Positions 8,514-17,469 of a stretch of 64,000 nt of DNA are shown one piece after another (position 1 is the stretch's first letter; every line of letters starts with the position of its first letter). Under the pieces are notes generated by a model, which was not told where the DNA came from, did no database searches, and saw nothing but the letters and a program-made list of their open reading frames with translations. The stretch comes from Lachnospiraceae bacterium (GTDB lineage: Bacteria; Bacillota; Clostridia; Lachnospirales; Lachnospiraceae): NCBI GenBank assembly GCA_014804645.1, contig JAAUZI010000053.1, positions 1 to 64,000 of the forward strand, in the 5' to 3' direction. A program made the position numbers and the translations under genes.

Positions 8514-10064
8514 TTAGAGGTAGATATATGCTCCGATTGTGTTTATTGTGTTCTCACCATACTTAAGCCAACCGTCCTCCAGTGCCTGTTCGACGACATA
8601 TCCACGGGAGATAGTAGGAACCTGATCAATCAAGGCACTTATTTCACTTTTTAGAGCAGTCAGTCTGGCAGCCAGTTCTGCATTAAACGGCTCTTCGATA
8701 TTGCAGTCAAATACAACCACATTAGGCTCGATGACACCATCCGTATTCTTAATATAGCCATATTCCAGCAATTTTTCGATATAGCCCTTCTCTCCGTCCT
8801 TTGCTTTGCCCGCGCACACCAGCCAAAGAGTATATGTTTCGGAATAAGTAAGATGATCCGGCGTCTTTGCATAATAGCCTCCGATGTAAAACTTAAACTG
8901 GCCGAAATCCATCTCTTTCTTCACCTCAACTTTATCACGGGAAAGATAGCCATGTAGCCCAACGAAAGCAGGTTCTTTCCAATCGACTGTCTCGAATCCC
9001 TTAAGTGTCCATGCGCCGTTGCCAGGCCGGGAAGGATATGGCGCTTTCCATTCTTGTGTATTGCAATAATGTCCCGCAGAGTTCTTGCAAAACCAATCAA
9101 ATATATACACCAGCAAAGTCCACTTGGCAGCCTCATAACCTACATAGCCTACATTCACCTTTGCCCCCTCTTCCTTCACATAAAGATCAATCATTTCACA
9201 TAGCTTGTCTGTCAATGGTTTCTGAATGGTCTTGTTTGCATCATATATCACACGCTGTTCTTCTCTACTGACAATCGGGAAATTGGTCTCATACTTATTA
9301 TTGGATTTGCGAAGAAGCTCTTCCCTGACGAGATATTCCAGCTCTTCCTCCATATACGGAAGCGCGATCCCAAGCTCCAACGCCAACTCCTCTGCTGTTT
9401 GGGGATTCTCATATGTTTCCAAAAAAATATTCTTGTATAACAGATGCCAAATGATGGACCAGGGCTGTCCCCATTCTCCGCCATTTCCATTCATAACGAA
9501 AGCAATTTGTTCCGGATTATAACTTCTCACTCCAAATTCTCTTGCCATATCCATACCCTCCTTCAAAATTATTCTTGCGCGCTGAAGACGTTTCTTCACC
9601 GTTTCCAGAGAGAGCGAAAGCCTTGATGCAATGACACGCATGCTTTGATTTTCCATGTAATAGGCGACAACGATATTGCGATAATTGCTGCTGATGAACG
9701 CCAGCTCCCGCCGAAACAGTGACAGCTGTTCACTGTGTATCATTTCATCAAGGACATTTTCGCTCTCGTTTTCGATCTCATAGTCGCCGATATCAGAACC
9801 GGTTACCGACTCGCTGCGTCTATGTTTTTCATCTGCCCACACAGAGTATCGGTTGCGCGCAATCTGCCATACCCACGCAGAAAAACTTGTGGGTGTCGTC
9901 CCTTTGTTCAGAGCAGTCAGTATATTCAACGCAATATCCTGCGTCAAATCCTCCGCCTCTGTGCTGCTGCCCGTCTTTTTCAGACAAAAGTAAAACAGCT
10001 TTTCCATATAATTTTCGGCAAATTCCGATACCAGTCGGTCACGCATGCTGACTGCACTTGACAT
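8514..10064 (-). CDS. ECF-like RNA polymerase sigma factor with ~340-residue C-terminal extension
   Basis: 516 residues. Residues ~13-80 are sigma region 2 (YMEKLFYFCLKKTG, STEAEDLTQDIALNI, FSAWVWQIARNRY); ~115-170 are region 4 with the helix-turn-helix MRVIASRLSLSLETVKKRLQ. Then comes EGMDMAREFGVRSYNPEQIAF, a probable winged helix (~217-260, TAEELALELGIALPYMEEE) and a long unrecognised tail. Ordinary ECF factors have ~180 residues. The 39733 gene is a full-length paralog with the same layout. The open frame extends to 10151, but the first 29 codons would be the repeat element at 10081; ATG 10064 follows AAGTAGGAGAGAGCGA and is the likely start. Confidence 0.85.
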   Translation of the reverse strand: MSSAVSMRDRLVSEFAENYMEKLFYFCLKKTGSSTEAEDLTQDIALNILTALNKGTTPTSFSAWVWQIARNRYSVWADEKHRRSESVTGSDIGDYEIENESENVLDEMIHSEQLSLFRRELAFISSNYRNIVVAYYMENQSMRVIASRLSLSLETVKKRLQRARIILKEGMDMAREFGVRSYNPEQIAFVMNGNGGEWGQPWSIIWHLLYKNIFLETYENPQTAEELALELGIALPYMEEELEYLVREELLRKSNNKYETNFPIVSREEQRVIYDANKTIQKPLTDKLCEMIDLYVKEEGAKVNVGYVGYEAAKWTLLVYIFDWFCKNSAGHYCNTQEWKAPYPSRPGNGAWTLKGFETVDWKEPAFVGLHGYLSRDKVEVKKEMDFGQFKFYIGGYYAKTPDHLTYSETYTLWLVCAGKAKDGEKGYIEKLLEYGYIKNTDGVIEPNVVVFDCNIEEPFNAELAARLTALKSEISALIDQVPTISRGYVVEQALEDGWLKYGENTINTIGAYIYL

Positions 10065-10080
10065 TCGCTCTCTCCTACTT

Positions 10081-10183
10081 AAGTTCCACATCTTCCCATC
10101 CAATACACAGATCCGGTAATGAATATCCGGCCGTTTGGGGCGTCCGGACATCCACCAGTGTACTGCACGGGAATATACTGTTT
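10081..10183 (-). repeat. Intergenic structured element, copy A (before sigma factor)
   Basis: Read on the minus strand it starts ACAGTATATTCCC and ends GATGTGGAACTTAAGTAGGAG, running into the ribosome-binding site of the sigma gene at 10064. The inner stem GGATGTCCGG/CCGGATATTC pairs with two G-U pairs on this strand; AGTACAC/GTGTATT and ATATTCCC/GGGAAGAT form the middle and outer stems. Same layout as copies at 35063, 50761, 53339, 54500 and 62981. Confidence 0.8.
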
Positions 10184-10305
10184 ACACTTATATAGTGTGG
10201 AATATTTGAATTTGGGGACAGAAAATTTTGAATTTTTAATATCAGATATGTTCCTCACAGCATTTCCATATGTCAAAGAAATTTATAATTATAATTCGGC
10301 TCTAC

Positions 10306-10623
10306 TTACAAAGAATCCGCCTGCTGTTTCTGCTGATGGTATTGCTCTGCGAGCGCATTTAGATGGTCTACAATATTCGGATTCCAATGGATTGTGGAAG
10401 TCAAATGCTCACAGGGAAACGCATCGCAAATGCCACAGAATTGCACATTGTGTTTTCTTGCGCATTCATGTACTTTACATCTGCCAGATTCTGCCCATTC
10501 CGGGACATAACCGTCTGTTTCAATACATCCCTTACACATGCCGTTTATCCTTTTGGGACAACCAGTGCAACATTCACCACAGGCAGTTATTGTGGTGAAG
10601 TCTATCCTCTGTTTTCTATTCAT
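10306..10623 (-). CDS. DUF3795 cysteine-rich protein
   Basis: 105 residues with a cluster of cysteines, CGECCTGCPKRINGMCKGC (residues ~16-34), then C-x-VHECARKHNVQFCGICDAFPC. This spacing is that of DUF3795, a small protein family of unknown function presumed to bind a metal or iron-sulfur cluster. It starts MNRKQRIDF at 10623 after a CAGGAAATGA context. It stands between the large sigma factor and the barstar-like gene, all minus strand, but gaps over 100 bp leave cotranscription uncertain. Confidence 0.8.
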   Translation of the reverse strand: MNRKQRIDFTTITACGECCTGCPKRINGMCKGCIETDGYVPEWAESGRCKVHECARKHNVQFCGICDAFPCEHLTSTIHWNPNIVDHLNALAEQYHQQKQQADSL

Positions 10624-10745
10624 TTCCTGCCTCCTATGTATTCACTTCGACTCCCATCCCAATGGCAATATATATCTGCCAATTTGGGTATTCTCCTGTA
10701 TCACATTTTATCTCCCAGATTTTCTGGTATAGAAACGGGAAATCG

Positions 10746-11156
10746 TTAAAATTCATTATCAAGCTTTAATGTATGGTCGTACCAACTGCTCTTATCTAAT
10801 ATTACTCCAATTATAATATCAAATAGAGTTTCTCCTCCATGACTTCGCGCCTTTTCAATCTTCAGCTTTACTCTTTCGCAATTAGTGGGATGACATCTTT
10901 GAAGAATTTTTTCCCAATATAATACAGTAGCCTCATATCCGAAGTCCTGTCGGCTTTTATTTGAATGCGCCCAGCTAAACTCAATTCCCTCACCCACTTC
11001 ATGTACACCAAAACCGCCGCGCAGCAAGTCGTGAAAAGCGTCCATATTATGTCCCGTTTTCCATGTGAGGTTTTTGGTTAATAACTTATCTATCTCATCA
11101 TAAAACTCTTCGATGGTTGAAAAATGCGTTCCATCAATCGTGATTTTGTGTTTCAT
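10746..11156 (-). CDS. Barstar-like ribonuclease-inhibitor family protein
   Basis: 136 residues. IDGTHFSTIEEFYDEIDKLL followed by KNLTWKTGHNMDAFHDLLRGGFGV is the barstar (barnase inhibitor) fold signature: an aspartate-rich helix and the conserved N-x-DAF-x-D-x-L block. Barstars bind and block secreted guanyl RNases. No barnase-type toxin gene is visible next to it, so it may be an orphan immunity gene or have been recruited elsewhere. The ATG at 11156 follows GGGAGGGC. Confidence 0.8.
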   Translation of the reverse strand: MKHKITIDGTHFSTIEEFYDEIDKLLTKNLTWKTGHNMDAFHDLLRGGFGVHEVGEGIEFSWAHSNKSRQDFGYEATVLYWEKILQRCHPTNCERVKLKIEKARSHGGETLFDIIIGVILDKSSWYDHTLKLDNEF

Positions 11157-11264
11157 AAAAGCCCTCCCGCATAAATACCCCTATACTTGCTAATCCCTTG
11201 TAAAACCAATATATGTGTGGACTCACCAAATCGTACAGCGGATCATGCGTCAAACGCACTACAC

Positions 11265-12884
11265 CTAGCGCAATACCACCACGCTGTAGGAGGGCAGTGT
11301 CAGGGTATCCCCCTTCAACGTCACTTTTCCGCCGTCCACCGAGAGATAACCCGCTATCTCCGTATAGCCGTACTGCTCCTTAGAGAGAGTCACTTCCTTT
11401 TTGTCCGTCTCCGACAGATTGTAGATCAGATAGATTGTAGTCCCATCGTAGGTCTTGGAGATGGCGGCGATATCCTGATCGGTAATCTCCTCCAGACGGG
11501 CCACTGTTCCCCTGGCAATCTCAGGATTCTGGTTCCGAAGTAAAATGGTATCCTTATAAAAGCTGTAGATGGACTTTTCATCCTTCATCTGCTCCTGAAC
11601 GCAGGCAAAATGGTTCTCCTGGGGTTCCATGTCCGCCGGTCCATCGGTCATACCCCTGATCTGGCTGTCCTCCGACCAATACATGGGGGCACGCTTATTC
11701 TCATCCCGCCCACTGCCGGTCATACCGATCTCCTCACCATAGTACACAAAGGCGCTGCCGCTCATCAGTACATTCAGCGTGGCCGACATCTTGATCTTGC
11801 GCTCGTCATAGCGCAGATACCCCGCCGCCCTGGCCAGATCGTGGTTGACAAAAAACGGTGCGTCAATACCGTTCTCGTCGTATTCCCGTATGGCGTTCTG
11901 CACTCTGACAAGAGCTTTAGCATAGGCCTGGGCGCTGTTGCTCTCCCCATTGTAGGTCAGAGTCTTCGTAATCACGCCGGTGGAGTCCGCAAACTCAAAA
12001 TCAAAGAAACTGTCGATACCACTGGCATAATATTGAGCATAGACGTTCATACCGTCCCAGCACTCTCCCACCATGTAGGCACCCGGATCGATAAATTTCA
12101 CATAATCATTCACCCAGGTCAGAACCTCCACGTTCTTGCTGGTGGCATCACCGTAAAAGTGTTTCACCGCATCCAGCCTAAAGCCTCCTACGCCTTTATT
12201 CAGCCAGAAACTCATGATCTCTTCAAATTCCTTCCGCAGCGCCTCACAGTCAAAATTCACATCCGGCATTCTGTCAGAGAAAGCACCCTCATAATAGTAA
12301 TCCGTGTTCCCCACCTGATAATATGTGGGGGAGGAGGGGTTGCCCTTGACAAAGTTATAGTAGGCATAGTAGGGACAGTCCTCCACCGAAGGTTCCTCCT
12401 CCTCTCCCAGCTGCTCCAAATATTCGCAGGCCGTCGTAAACCAGGGATGCTCAGAGGAGGTATGGTTCAGCACCAGATCGATAATCAGCTTGATCCCCCG
12501 CTTGTCGCACTCCTCCACCAGCCTGTCAAAGTCCTCCATGCTGCCATACTGCGGGTCAATGGCCTGATAGTCCGTCACGTCATACTTGTGGTAAGAGGGC
12601 GAAGGCATAATCGGCATCAGCCAAATTCCGTTAAATCCCATGTCCGCCACATAATCCAGCTTGGAAATCACGCCCTGCAGGTCTCCGATCCTGTCACCAT
12701 CGCTGTCATAAAAAGAGTACACAAAAATTTCATACCATGTGCGGTAATTGTCATCGATTACCTCCACCTCTTTTGTACTACGCCAATCTGGGCCTGTACC
12801 GCACGCTCCCAGACTGCTCAGCAGCAGCACTCCCAACAGCAGCATTGCCAGAATTCTTTTTCCCATTTTTCCCGTCAGACGCAT
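11265..12884 (-). CDS. Alpha-amylase family (GH13) lipoprotein
   Basis: Secreted glycoside hydrolase acting on alpha-1,4-glucans outside the cell. 539 residues. The start ATG 12884 is preceded by AGGGGGAG (the open frame extends to 12911 without a good site). A lipoprotein signal ends LLLSSLGAC, putting Cys near residue 27. GH13 motifs follow in order: LIIDLVLNHTSSEHPWF, the nucleophile Asp in GGFRLDAVKHF, the acid/base Glu in MVGECWDG, and FVNHDLARAAGY. The C-terminal ~85 residues form a beta domain. It has its own promoter at 12984-13012 and no sugar transporter neighbour. Confidence 0.93.
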   Translation of the reverse strand: MRLTGKMGKRILAMLLLGVLLLSSLGACGTGPDWRSTKEVEVIDDNYRTWYEIFVYSFYDSDGDRIGDLQGVISKLDYVADMGFNGIWLMPIMPSPSYHKYDVTDYQAIDPQYGSMEDFDRLVEECDKRGIKLIIDLVLNHTSSEHPWFTTACEYLEQLGEEEEPSVEDCPYYAYYNFVKGNPSSPTYYQVGNTDYYYEGAFSDRMPDVNFDCEALRKEFEEIMSFWLNKGVGGFRLDAVKHFYGDATSKNVEVLTWVNDYVKFIDPGAYMVGECWDGMNVYAQYYASGIDSFFDFEFADSTGVITKTLTYNGESNSAQAYAKALVRVQNAIREYDENGIDAPFFVNHDLARAAGYLRYDERKIKMSATLNVLMSGSAFVYYGEEIGMTGSGRDENKRAPMYWSEDSQIRGMTDGPADMEPQENHFACVQEQMKDEKSIYSFYKDTILLRNQNPEIARGTVARLEEITDQDIAAISKTYDGTTIYLIYNLSETDKKEVTLSKEQYGYTEIAGYLSVDGGKVTLKGDTLTLPSYSVVVLR

Positions 12885-12983
12885 GTTCACTCCCCCTGTA
12901 AAATATCCCAATCATTCACCGAACGTTTTTAACGCATTAACACTATATACAAATACTTTCACCGTTTCTCTTTAAGTATATTC

Positions 12984-13012
12984 ATACTACACTGTTTCGC
13001 ACTTATTGTCAA
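12984..13012 (-). promoter_or_regulatory. Probable promoter of the alpha-amylase gene
   Basis: Minus-strand TTGACA (13012-13007), 17 bp, TAGTAT (12989-12984). Confidence 0.65.
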
Positions 13013-13174
13013 TAATGCCGTTTTTAGTGTAACATGTACAAAAATCTTCCACCACATCCTGTGAGGCCATGAATTTTGTGGGTTGATTTTACATATTTCT
13101 CTGTGTATCATATAACTATATCAACAGGGAGACTTGCCAGAGACATTCCGACTGAGAAAGGCAGAAAACCACTT

Positions 13175-14038
13175 ATGATAATTGATATGCACACTCATAT
13201 TTTTCCCAGACATATTGCGGAAAAAACGGTAGAAAAGCTGGGCACCGCAGCCCATATCCGTCCACACACGGACGGCACCCTGTACGGGCTGTTGGTCTCC
13301 ATGCGCCACAGCCGTATTGCCTACAGCGTGACTCAGCCCGCTGTGACGAACCCGAACAGTGTGGAACATCTGAATAGTTCCATAATAGAAAAAATATTGC
13401 CCCGACAGGAGGAGGGTGTCCTGCCCTTTGGCGGCATGCACCCAGACTATCCCCATGTGCGCCGGGAACTGCTGCGGCTGAAAAATGCCGGGATCAAGGG
13501 CATAAAACTCCATCCCGCCTATCAGAGGGCGGATCTGGACGATCCCAGAAATCTGCGAATCCTCTATGAGGCCTCCGACCTGGGAATGATCGTGCTGACC
13601 CACGCCGGTGTGGATATCAGCGTAAACGGCTATGACTACGCCTCCGTTGAGCACATTCTACATGTGCTGAAGGAGGTAGCGCCGCAAAAACTGGTGCTGG
13701 CCCATATGGGCGGCTGGGGCAACTGGGCACAGGTGGAGAGCGATCTGGCAGGAGCGCCCGTGTGGCTGGACAACGCCTTTACCTATGGAAGGCTGGACAC
13801 CTACCCCGGCATGCAGCCCTCCCCCCATGTGGGCACGGTGCTGGCCCCGGCAGATTTCGTGCGTCTCTGCCGCAAACATGGTATTTCTCGGATTCTGTTC
13901 GGCACTGACTCACCCTGGCAGGATCAGGACGAGTATGTGCAGCGGCTGCGGGCCATAGGGCTGACCGCCGCAGAACAGGAGGCTATACTGGGCAAAAACG
14001 CCGCAGAGCTGCTGGAGCTTTCCGGGACGGCTCCTTGA
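13175..14038 (+). CDS. Amidohydrolase-2 / TatD-like metal-dependent hydrolase
   Basis: 288 residues from ATG 13175. The open frame begins further up (TTG 13076), but the typical start of this family is MIIDMHTHIFP, with the metal-binding H-x-H right at the N-terminus. Further metal ligands are likely in GIKLHPAYQ, VLTHAGVD, LVLAHMGGW and ILFGTDSPW, spaced as in a TIM-barrel amidohydrolase. The substrate is not known. The C-terminus LTAAEQEAILGKNAAELL is the family's closing helix. It converges on the Imm7-like gene with only 3 bp between the stop codons. Confidence 0.85.
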   Translation: MIIDMHTHIFPRHIAEKTVEKLGTAAHIRPHTDGTLYGLLVSMRHSRIAYSVTQPAVTNPNSVEHLNSSIIEKILPRQEEGVLPFGGMHPDYPHVRRELLRLKNAGIKGIKLHPAYQRADLDDPRNLRILYEASDLGMIVLTHAGVDISVNGYDYASVEHILHVLKEVAPQKLVLAHMGGWGNWAQVESDLAGAPVWLDNAFTYGRLDTYPGMQPSPHVGTVLAPADFVRLCRKHGISRILFGTDSPWQDQDEYVQRLRAIGLTAAEQEAILGKNAAELLELSGTAP

Positions 14039-14041
14039 AGA

Positions 14042-14440
14042 TCAGCCCGGGACGTACTCATCCTCCACAGTGGGTATCAAGGGGGACAAAAAAGGGTCCT
14101 GAAAAGCAGTCACCCTGCCTCTTGCCAGCCTGTATACCACAAACTCATTGTAATGTCCACTATCCTCGTCATTGTGCATATAGAGCAGGCCATAGCTCCC
14201 CTCCGCTATCCTGCCCACGGTTTCAAAGATAGAGAGCAGTTCCGTCACATCGCCGGATAAATGATTCGTATACCGGGAAAACTCTATAAAATACTCTCCA
14301 TTGTTCACTTGGATCTGCAGGGAAGGATATTCGGATTCGTCTATCACCTTCCGGATTCTCTCCAATATCCCTTCCATGTCCTCATCATCCACCACTCTGT
14401 AAGTTTCTCTCAGTGTTATCCAGCCGTGTACTTCGACCAT
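14042..14440 (-). CDS. Immunity protein 7 (Imm7)-like
   Basis: 132 residues beginning MVEVHGWITLRETYR, the hallmark of the Imm7 family found in polymorphic-toxin loci of Firmicutes, followed by LQIQVNNGEYFIEFSRYTNH and a YGLLYMHNDEDSG stretch. Imm7 members are thought to protect against a cognate secreted toxin. The frame is open to 14518, but ATG 14440 has GAGGG 5 bp upstream. No toxin gene lies nearby, so this is an orphan. Could also serve an unrelated role. Confidence 0.75.
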   Translation of the reverse strand: MVEVHGWITLRETYRVVDDEDMEGILERIRKVIDESEYPSLQIQVNNGEYFIEFSRYTNHLSGDVTELLSIFETVGRIAEGSYGLLYMHNDEDSGHYNEFVVYRLARGRVTAFQDPFLSPLIPTVEDEYVPG

Positions 14441-14588
14441 ATTTCCCTCTTTTCTGCATAACCGCAGTTTTGTTGTATAATTGTCTATTATCCAAAGACG
14501 ATTGTAGTCTACTTCCAACGGACAAATCTGTCAAGGGAATATATGTTATTTGCCCTCATCGAAGTATATTCTATATACTAAATTATTC

Positions 14589-14617
14589 TTGTACTTTTGG
14601 TCTTCTTATGGTACTGT
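14589..14617 (+). promoter_or_regulatory. Possible promoter of the APH-type kinase gene
   Basis: TTGTAC (14589-14594), 17 bp, TACTGT (14612-14617), 40 bp before the ATG at 14657. Weak -10 box. Confidence 0.4.
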
Positions 14618-14656
14618 ATATCAAGCAATTTATATAAGCAAATTGGAGGACCTGAC

Positions 14657-15598
14657 ATGGATAGCTCAAACGAGACAACATTTGACACTGCTATGAATGA
14701 CCACCAGATTTTAGAGAAACTGAACGCCTCCTATCCCATGCATTTCGACAGAATCACCTTTGTGCGGGACAGCGGCTGCCTGGCCTATGAAGTCTTTAGC
14801 GGTGGCCACAGGTACTTTCTGCGCATCACAAAGCCCACTTTTTCCGATATGGCCGCCGTGTCCCTGGATGTGCATTTATTTCTGCAAAAACAGGGATTCT
14901 CCGTTCCGCCGATCCTCTTTACCAAAGATGACATGCCCTGTATCCAGATATACTCCCTGGAGGGAAAATGCTGCTTCATCCTGTATGAATTTATTGAAGG
15001 GGAGGAAGTTTCCCCTGCACGGGACGCGGAGGCTCTCGGCGCTTTTGTGGGTAAGCTGCACCAAACCATGAAGACCTATCCGGGAAAACTGCCCCGTCGG
15101 GATAAACAATATTATATTGACAGATATATCCAGATCATGCGCGCCAAACAGTACGACAAGATTGACGCTTTTACCGCATATGGCGACGCCCTGTGGGAAA
15201 GGGTGAAAAATCTACCTTACGGATACTGCCATGGAGATCTATATCCGGGAAATATCCTCAAGGCCCCGGAGGGACAGTTCTATCTGCTGGATTTTGACAC
15301 TTTTTGCGAGGGGTTTGCACTGTATGATCCCGCACTGCTCTGCAATTCCACAGACTACTTTAATCTGGAGACCGACGGCTATGAGAAAACGAAAAAAATC
15401 TATGACCGCTTTCTGTCCGAATACACAAAATATATCCCGCTTAGCCCGAGCGAGGCCGATTCCCTCTATGATATCATTGCGCTCTATCACTTTGCCCTGC
15501 AGGCCACGATCATAGAGATTTTCGGCATAAACTGCGTGGACAATGATTTCCTTGACCGACAGCTCCATTGGCTGCAGGAATGGAAAAAGCAGTACTAA
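14657..15598 (+). CDS. Aminoglycoside phosphotransferase (APH)-fold kinase
   Basis: 313 residues. The APH/choline-kinase signature is clear: catalytic loop GYCHGDLYPGNIL and the metal-binding YLLDFDTF about 15 residues on, with FILYEFIEGEEV at the hinge. The fold phosphorylates small molecules (antibiotics, homoserine, choline and others); the substrate here is unknown and resistance should not be assumed. ATG 14657 follows GGAGG; an upstream in-frame ATG at 14597 lacks a site. Its stop overlaps the convergent 15595 gene by 4 bp. Confidence 0.85.
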   Translation: MDSSNETTFDTAMNDHQILEKLNASYPMHFDRITFVRDSGCLAYEVFSGGHRYFLRITKPTFSDMAAVSLDVHLFLQKQGFSVPPILFTKDDMPCIQIYSLEGKCCFILYEFIEGEEVSPARDAEALGAFVGKLHQTMKTYPGKLPRRDKQYYIDRYIQIMRAKQYDKIDAFTAYGDALWERVKNLPYGYCHGDLYPGNILKAPEGQFYLLDFDTFCEGFALYDPALLCNSTDYFNLETDGYEKTKKIYDRFLSEYTKYIPLSPSEADSLYDIIALYHFALQATIIEIFGINCVDNDFLDRQLHWLQEWKKQY

Positions 15599-15966
15599 TC
15601 CCCAACCTTCACCGCCACCTGGTACTCATCCTCATACACGATCTCCCCCACATAGTTGGTATAGACCACGTCATAGGGATGCCGGTATTTATCCAGCAAA
15701 TCCAGCACAGGCTGCAGACGCTTTAGCATATGGGTGGTGGCCTGGGTCTTAAAATAGCAGATAACCTTCTGATCCCCCGTGGTGCACATGGGGGGCTCCG
15801 GCAGATTTTCCACAAACCATCGCTCAGTCTCCTTGAATATCGCTGCATCCTCCTCGCTCATAACCCCGTCGTAAATCATGCGCCAGCACATGCCAAATAC
15901 CCCTTTGGGGGCCTTGGTGATATAGGACAGTTCCCTTCCCTGAATTCTCACATAAAGTAATTTCAT
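15595..15966 (-). CDS. Conserved hypothetical protein
   Basis: 123 residues, not recognised. It starts MKLLYVRIQGRELSYITKAP from ATG 15966, preceded by AGGAGGTATATT. No membrane segment or signal peptide; four scattered aromatics and one C-x-TTGDQ stretch are the only distinctive parts. It is separated from the upstream paaK operon by the terminator at 15987-16026 and converges on the APH-fold gene. Confidence 0.7.
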   Translation of the reverse strand: MKLLYVRIQGRELSYITKAPKGVFGMCWRMIYDGVMSEEDAAIFKETERWFVENLPEPPMCTTGDQKVICYFKTQATTHMLKRLQPVLDLLDKYRHPYDVVYTNYVGEIVYEDEYQVAVKVGD

Positions 15967-15986
15967 AATATACCTCCTAATAAAAA

Positions 15987-16026
15987 CACGCTTGTCAGGA
16001 AATTTCGATTTTCCCTGACAAGCGTG
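15987..16026 (-). terminator. Terminator of the iorA-iorB-paaK operon
   Basis: CACGCTTGTCAGG (15987-15999) pairs perfectly with CCTGACAAGCGTG (16014-16026). On the minus strand the stem is followed by TTTTTATT. Confidence 0.85.
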
Positions 16027-16096
16027 GATCAGACTTACAGTCTACTATCTTCCCCTATTCATATTTCAGCGGATTTCTTTTTCTATCCGGCAAATC

Positions 16097-17401
16097 CTAC
16101 CGGTACAAATCTCTCTTGTCGATAACCCTGACAGCCTTGCCCTCGCTCCGGGTGATGGTCTTGGGTTCCACAACCTTCACATCCACCTTGATGCCCAGCA
16201 TGGACTTCAACCCTGCCACGATCTGTTTCTCGCGCTGTTCGATAGTCAGAGTAGGATTCTCCACCATCTCCGGGGTCAGCTCCACCTGCACCTCAATGGT
16301 GTCATTGTTGCCAATGCGGTCAACCACGATCTGGTAGTTGGCCTGATAGCCCTGGTTCAGCAGCACCGCCTCAATCTGGGAGGGCCATACGTTGACACCC
16401 TTGACCACCATCATGTCGTCACTTCTGCCCATGGGCTTGTGCATGCGGATATGGGTGCGTCCGCAGGAACATTTCTTCCTGGTCAGATAGCACAGATCTC
16501 TGGTGCGGTAGCGCAGCAGCGGGAACGCTTTCTTGGTAATACAGGTAAATACCAGCTCGCCCACCTCGCCCTCGGGCAGCACCTCCCCCGTATCGGGGTC
16601 AATGATCTCCGGGATAAAATGATCCTCCTGCACATGCATGCCCGCCTGCTCCTCACACTCAAAGGACACGCCAGGGCCGGAGATCTCCGTCAGGCCGTAA
16701 ATGTCATATGCTTTGATGCCCAGGGATTTCTCAATATCGTGGCGCATCTCCTCGGTCCAGGGCTCCGCGCCGAAGATACCGGCCTTAAGCTTGATCTTAT
16801 CCCGCAGGCCTCTCTCGTTGATGGCCTCTCCCAGGTTGGCCGCATAGGAGGGCGTACAGCAGATAATGGTGGATCCCAGATCCGTCATAAACTGGAGCTG
16901 GCGCTCCGTGTTGCCTGAGGACATGGGCAGCGTCAAACAGCCCACCTTGTGGGAACCGCCGTTTAAGCCGGGACCACCGGTGAACAGGCCGTAGCCGTAA
17001 CACACATGACACACATCCTCCTTGGTACCGCCGGCAGCTACGATAGCCCGGGCGCAGCACTCATCCCACAGATCGATATCCTCCTGGGTGTAAAAAGCCA
17101 CCACTCTGCGTCCCGTGGTGCCGCTGGTGGACTGAATGCGCACACACTCGGACAGAGGTACTCCCAATAATCCATAAGGATACTGATCTCTCAAATCATC
17201 CTTGTTAATAAAAGGCAGCTTGTGCAGATCCTCGATGCCATGGATATCCTCGGGCTTTACTCCAGCCTCATCCATCTTGTTTCGGTAAAACTCCACATTC
17301 TCGTACACATGCTTTACCTGTGTTACCAGTCTCTCGCTCTGCAGTGCCTGGAGCTGCTCCAAAGGCATTGTCTCAATCTCCGGCTGATAATAATTTCCCA
17401 T
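16097..17401 (-). CDS. paaK: Phenylacetate-CoA ligase (PaaK family)
   Basis: Adenylate-forming ligase joining an arylacetate to CoA. 434 residues, the PaaK length. Seen are the P-loop STSGTTGRRVVAFYT (~residues 91-105), YGLTEISGPGVSFECE, YRTRDLCYLTRKKCSCGRTH with the C-x-C-G of this family, and KPMGRSDDMMVVKGVNVWPSQIE. It lies 68 bp downstream of iorB in one operon. With IorAB running arylpyruvate to arylacetyl-CoA, this ligase in reverse or an ADP-linked partner would allow ATP recovery; in anaerobes this set supports aromatic amino-acid fermentation. Direction is inference. Confidence 0.92.
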   Translation of the reverse strand: MGNYYQPEIETMPLEQLQALQSERLVTQVKHVYENVEFYRNKMDEAGVKPEDIHGIEDLHKLPFINKDDLRDQYPYGLLGVPLSECVRIQSTSGTTGRRVVAFYTQEDIDLWDECCARAIVAAGGTKEDVCHVCYGYGLFTGGPGLNGGSHKVGCLTLPMSSGNTERQLQFMTDLGSTIICCTPSYAANLGEAINERGLRDKIKLKAGIFGAEPWTEEMRHDIEKSLGIKAYDIYGLTEISGPGVSFECEEQAGMHVQEDHFIPEIIDPDTGEVLPEGEVGELVFTCITKKAFPLLRYRTRDLCYLTRKKCSCGRTHIRMHKPMGRSDDMMVVKGVNVWPSQIEAVLLNQGYQANYQIVVDRIGNNDTIEVQVELTPEMVENPTLTIEQREKQIVAGLKSMLGIKVDVKVVEPKTITRSEGKAVRVIDKRDLYR

Positions 17402-17469
17402 CCTCTTCCTTCTCCTGTCTTTTATTATTGTTGTATATTTCGTAAGGCAACTCGCGCCATACAGATCTT

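Noticed and set aside
14657..15598. Aminoglycoside resistance gene
   Set aside because: Only the generic APH-fold kinase motifs are visible; these are shared by many kinases with other substrates.
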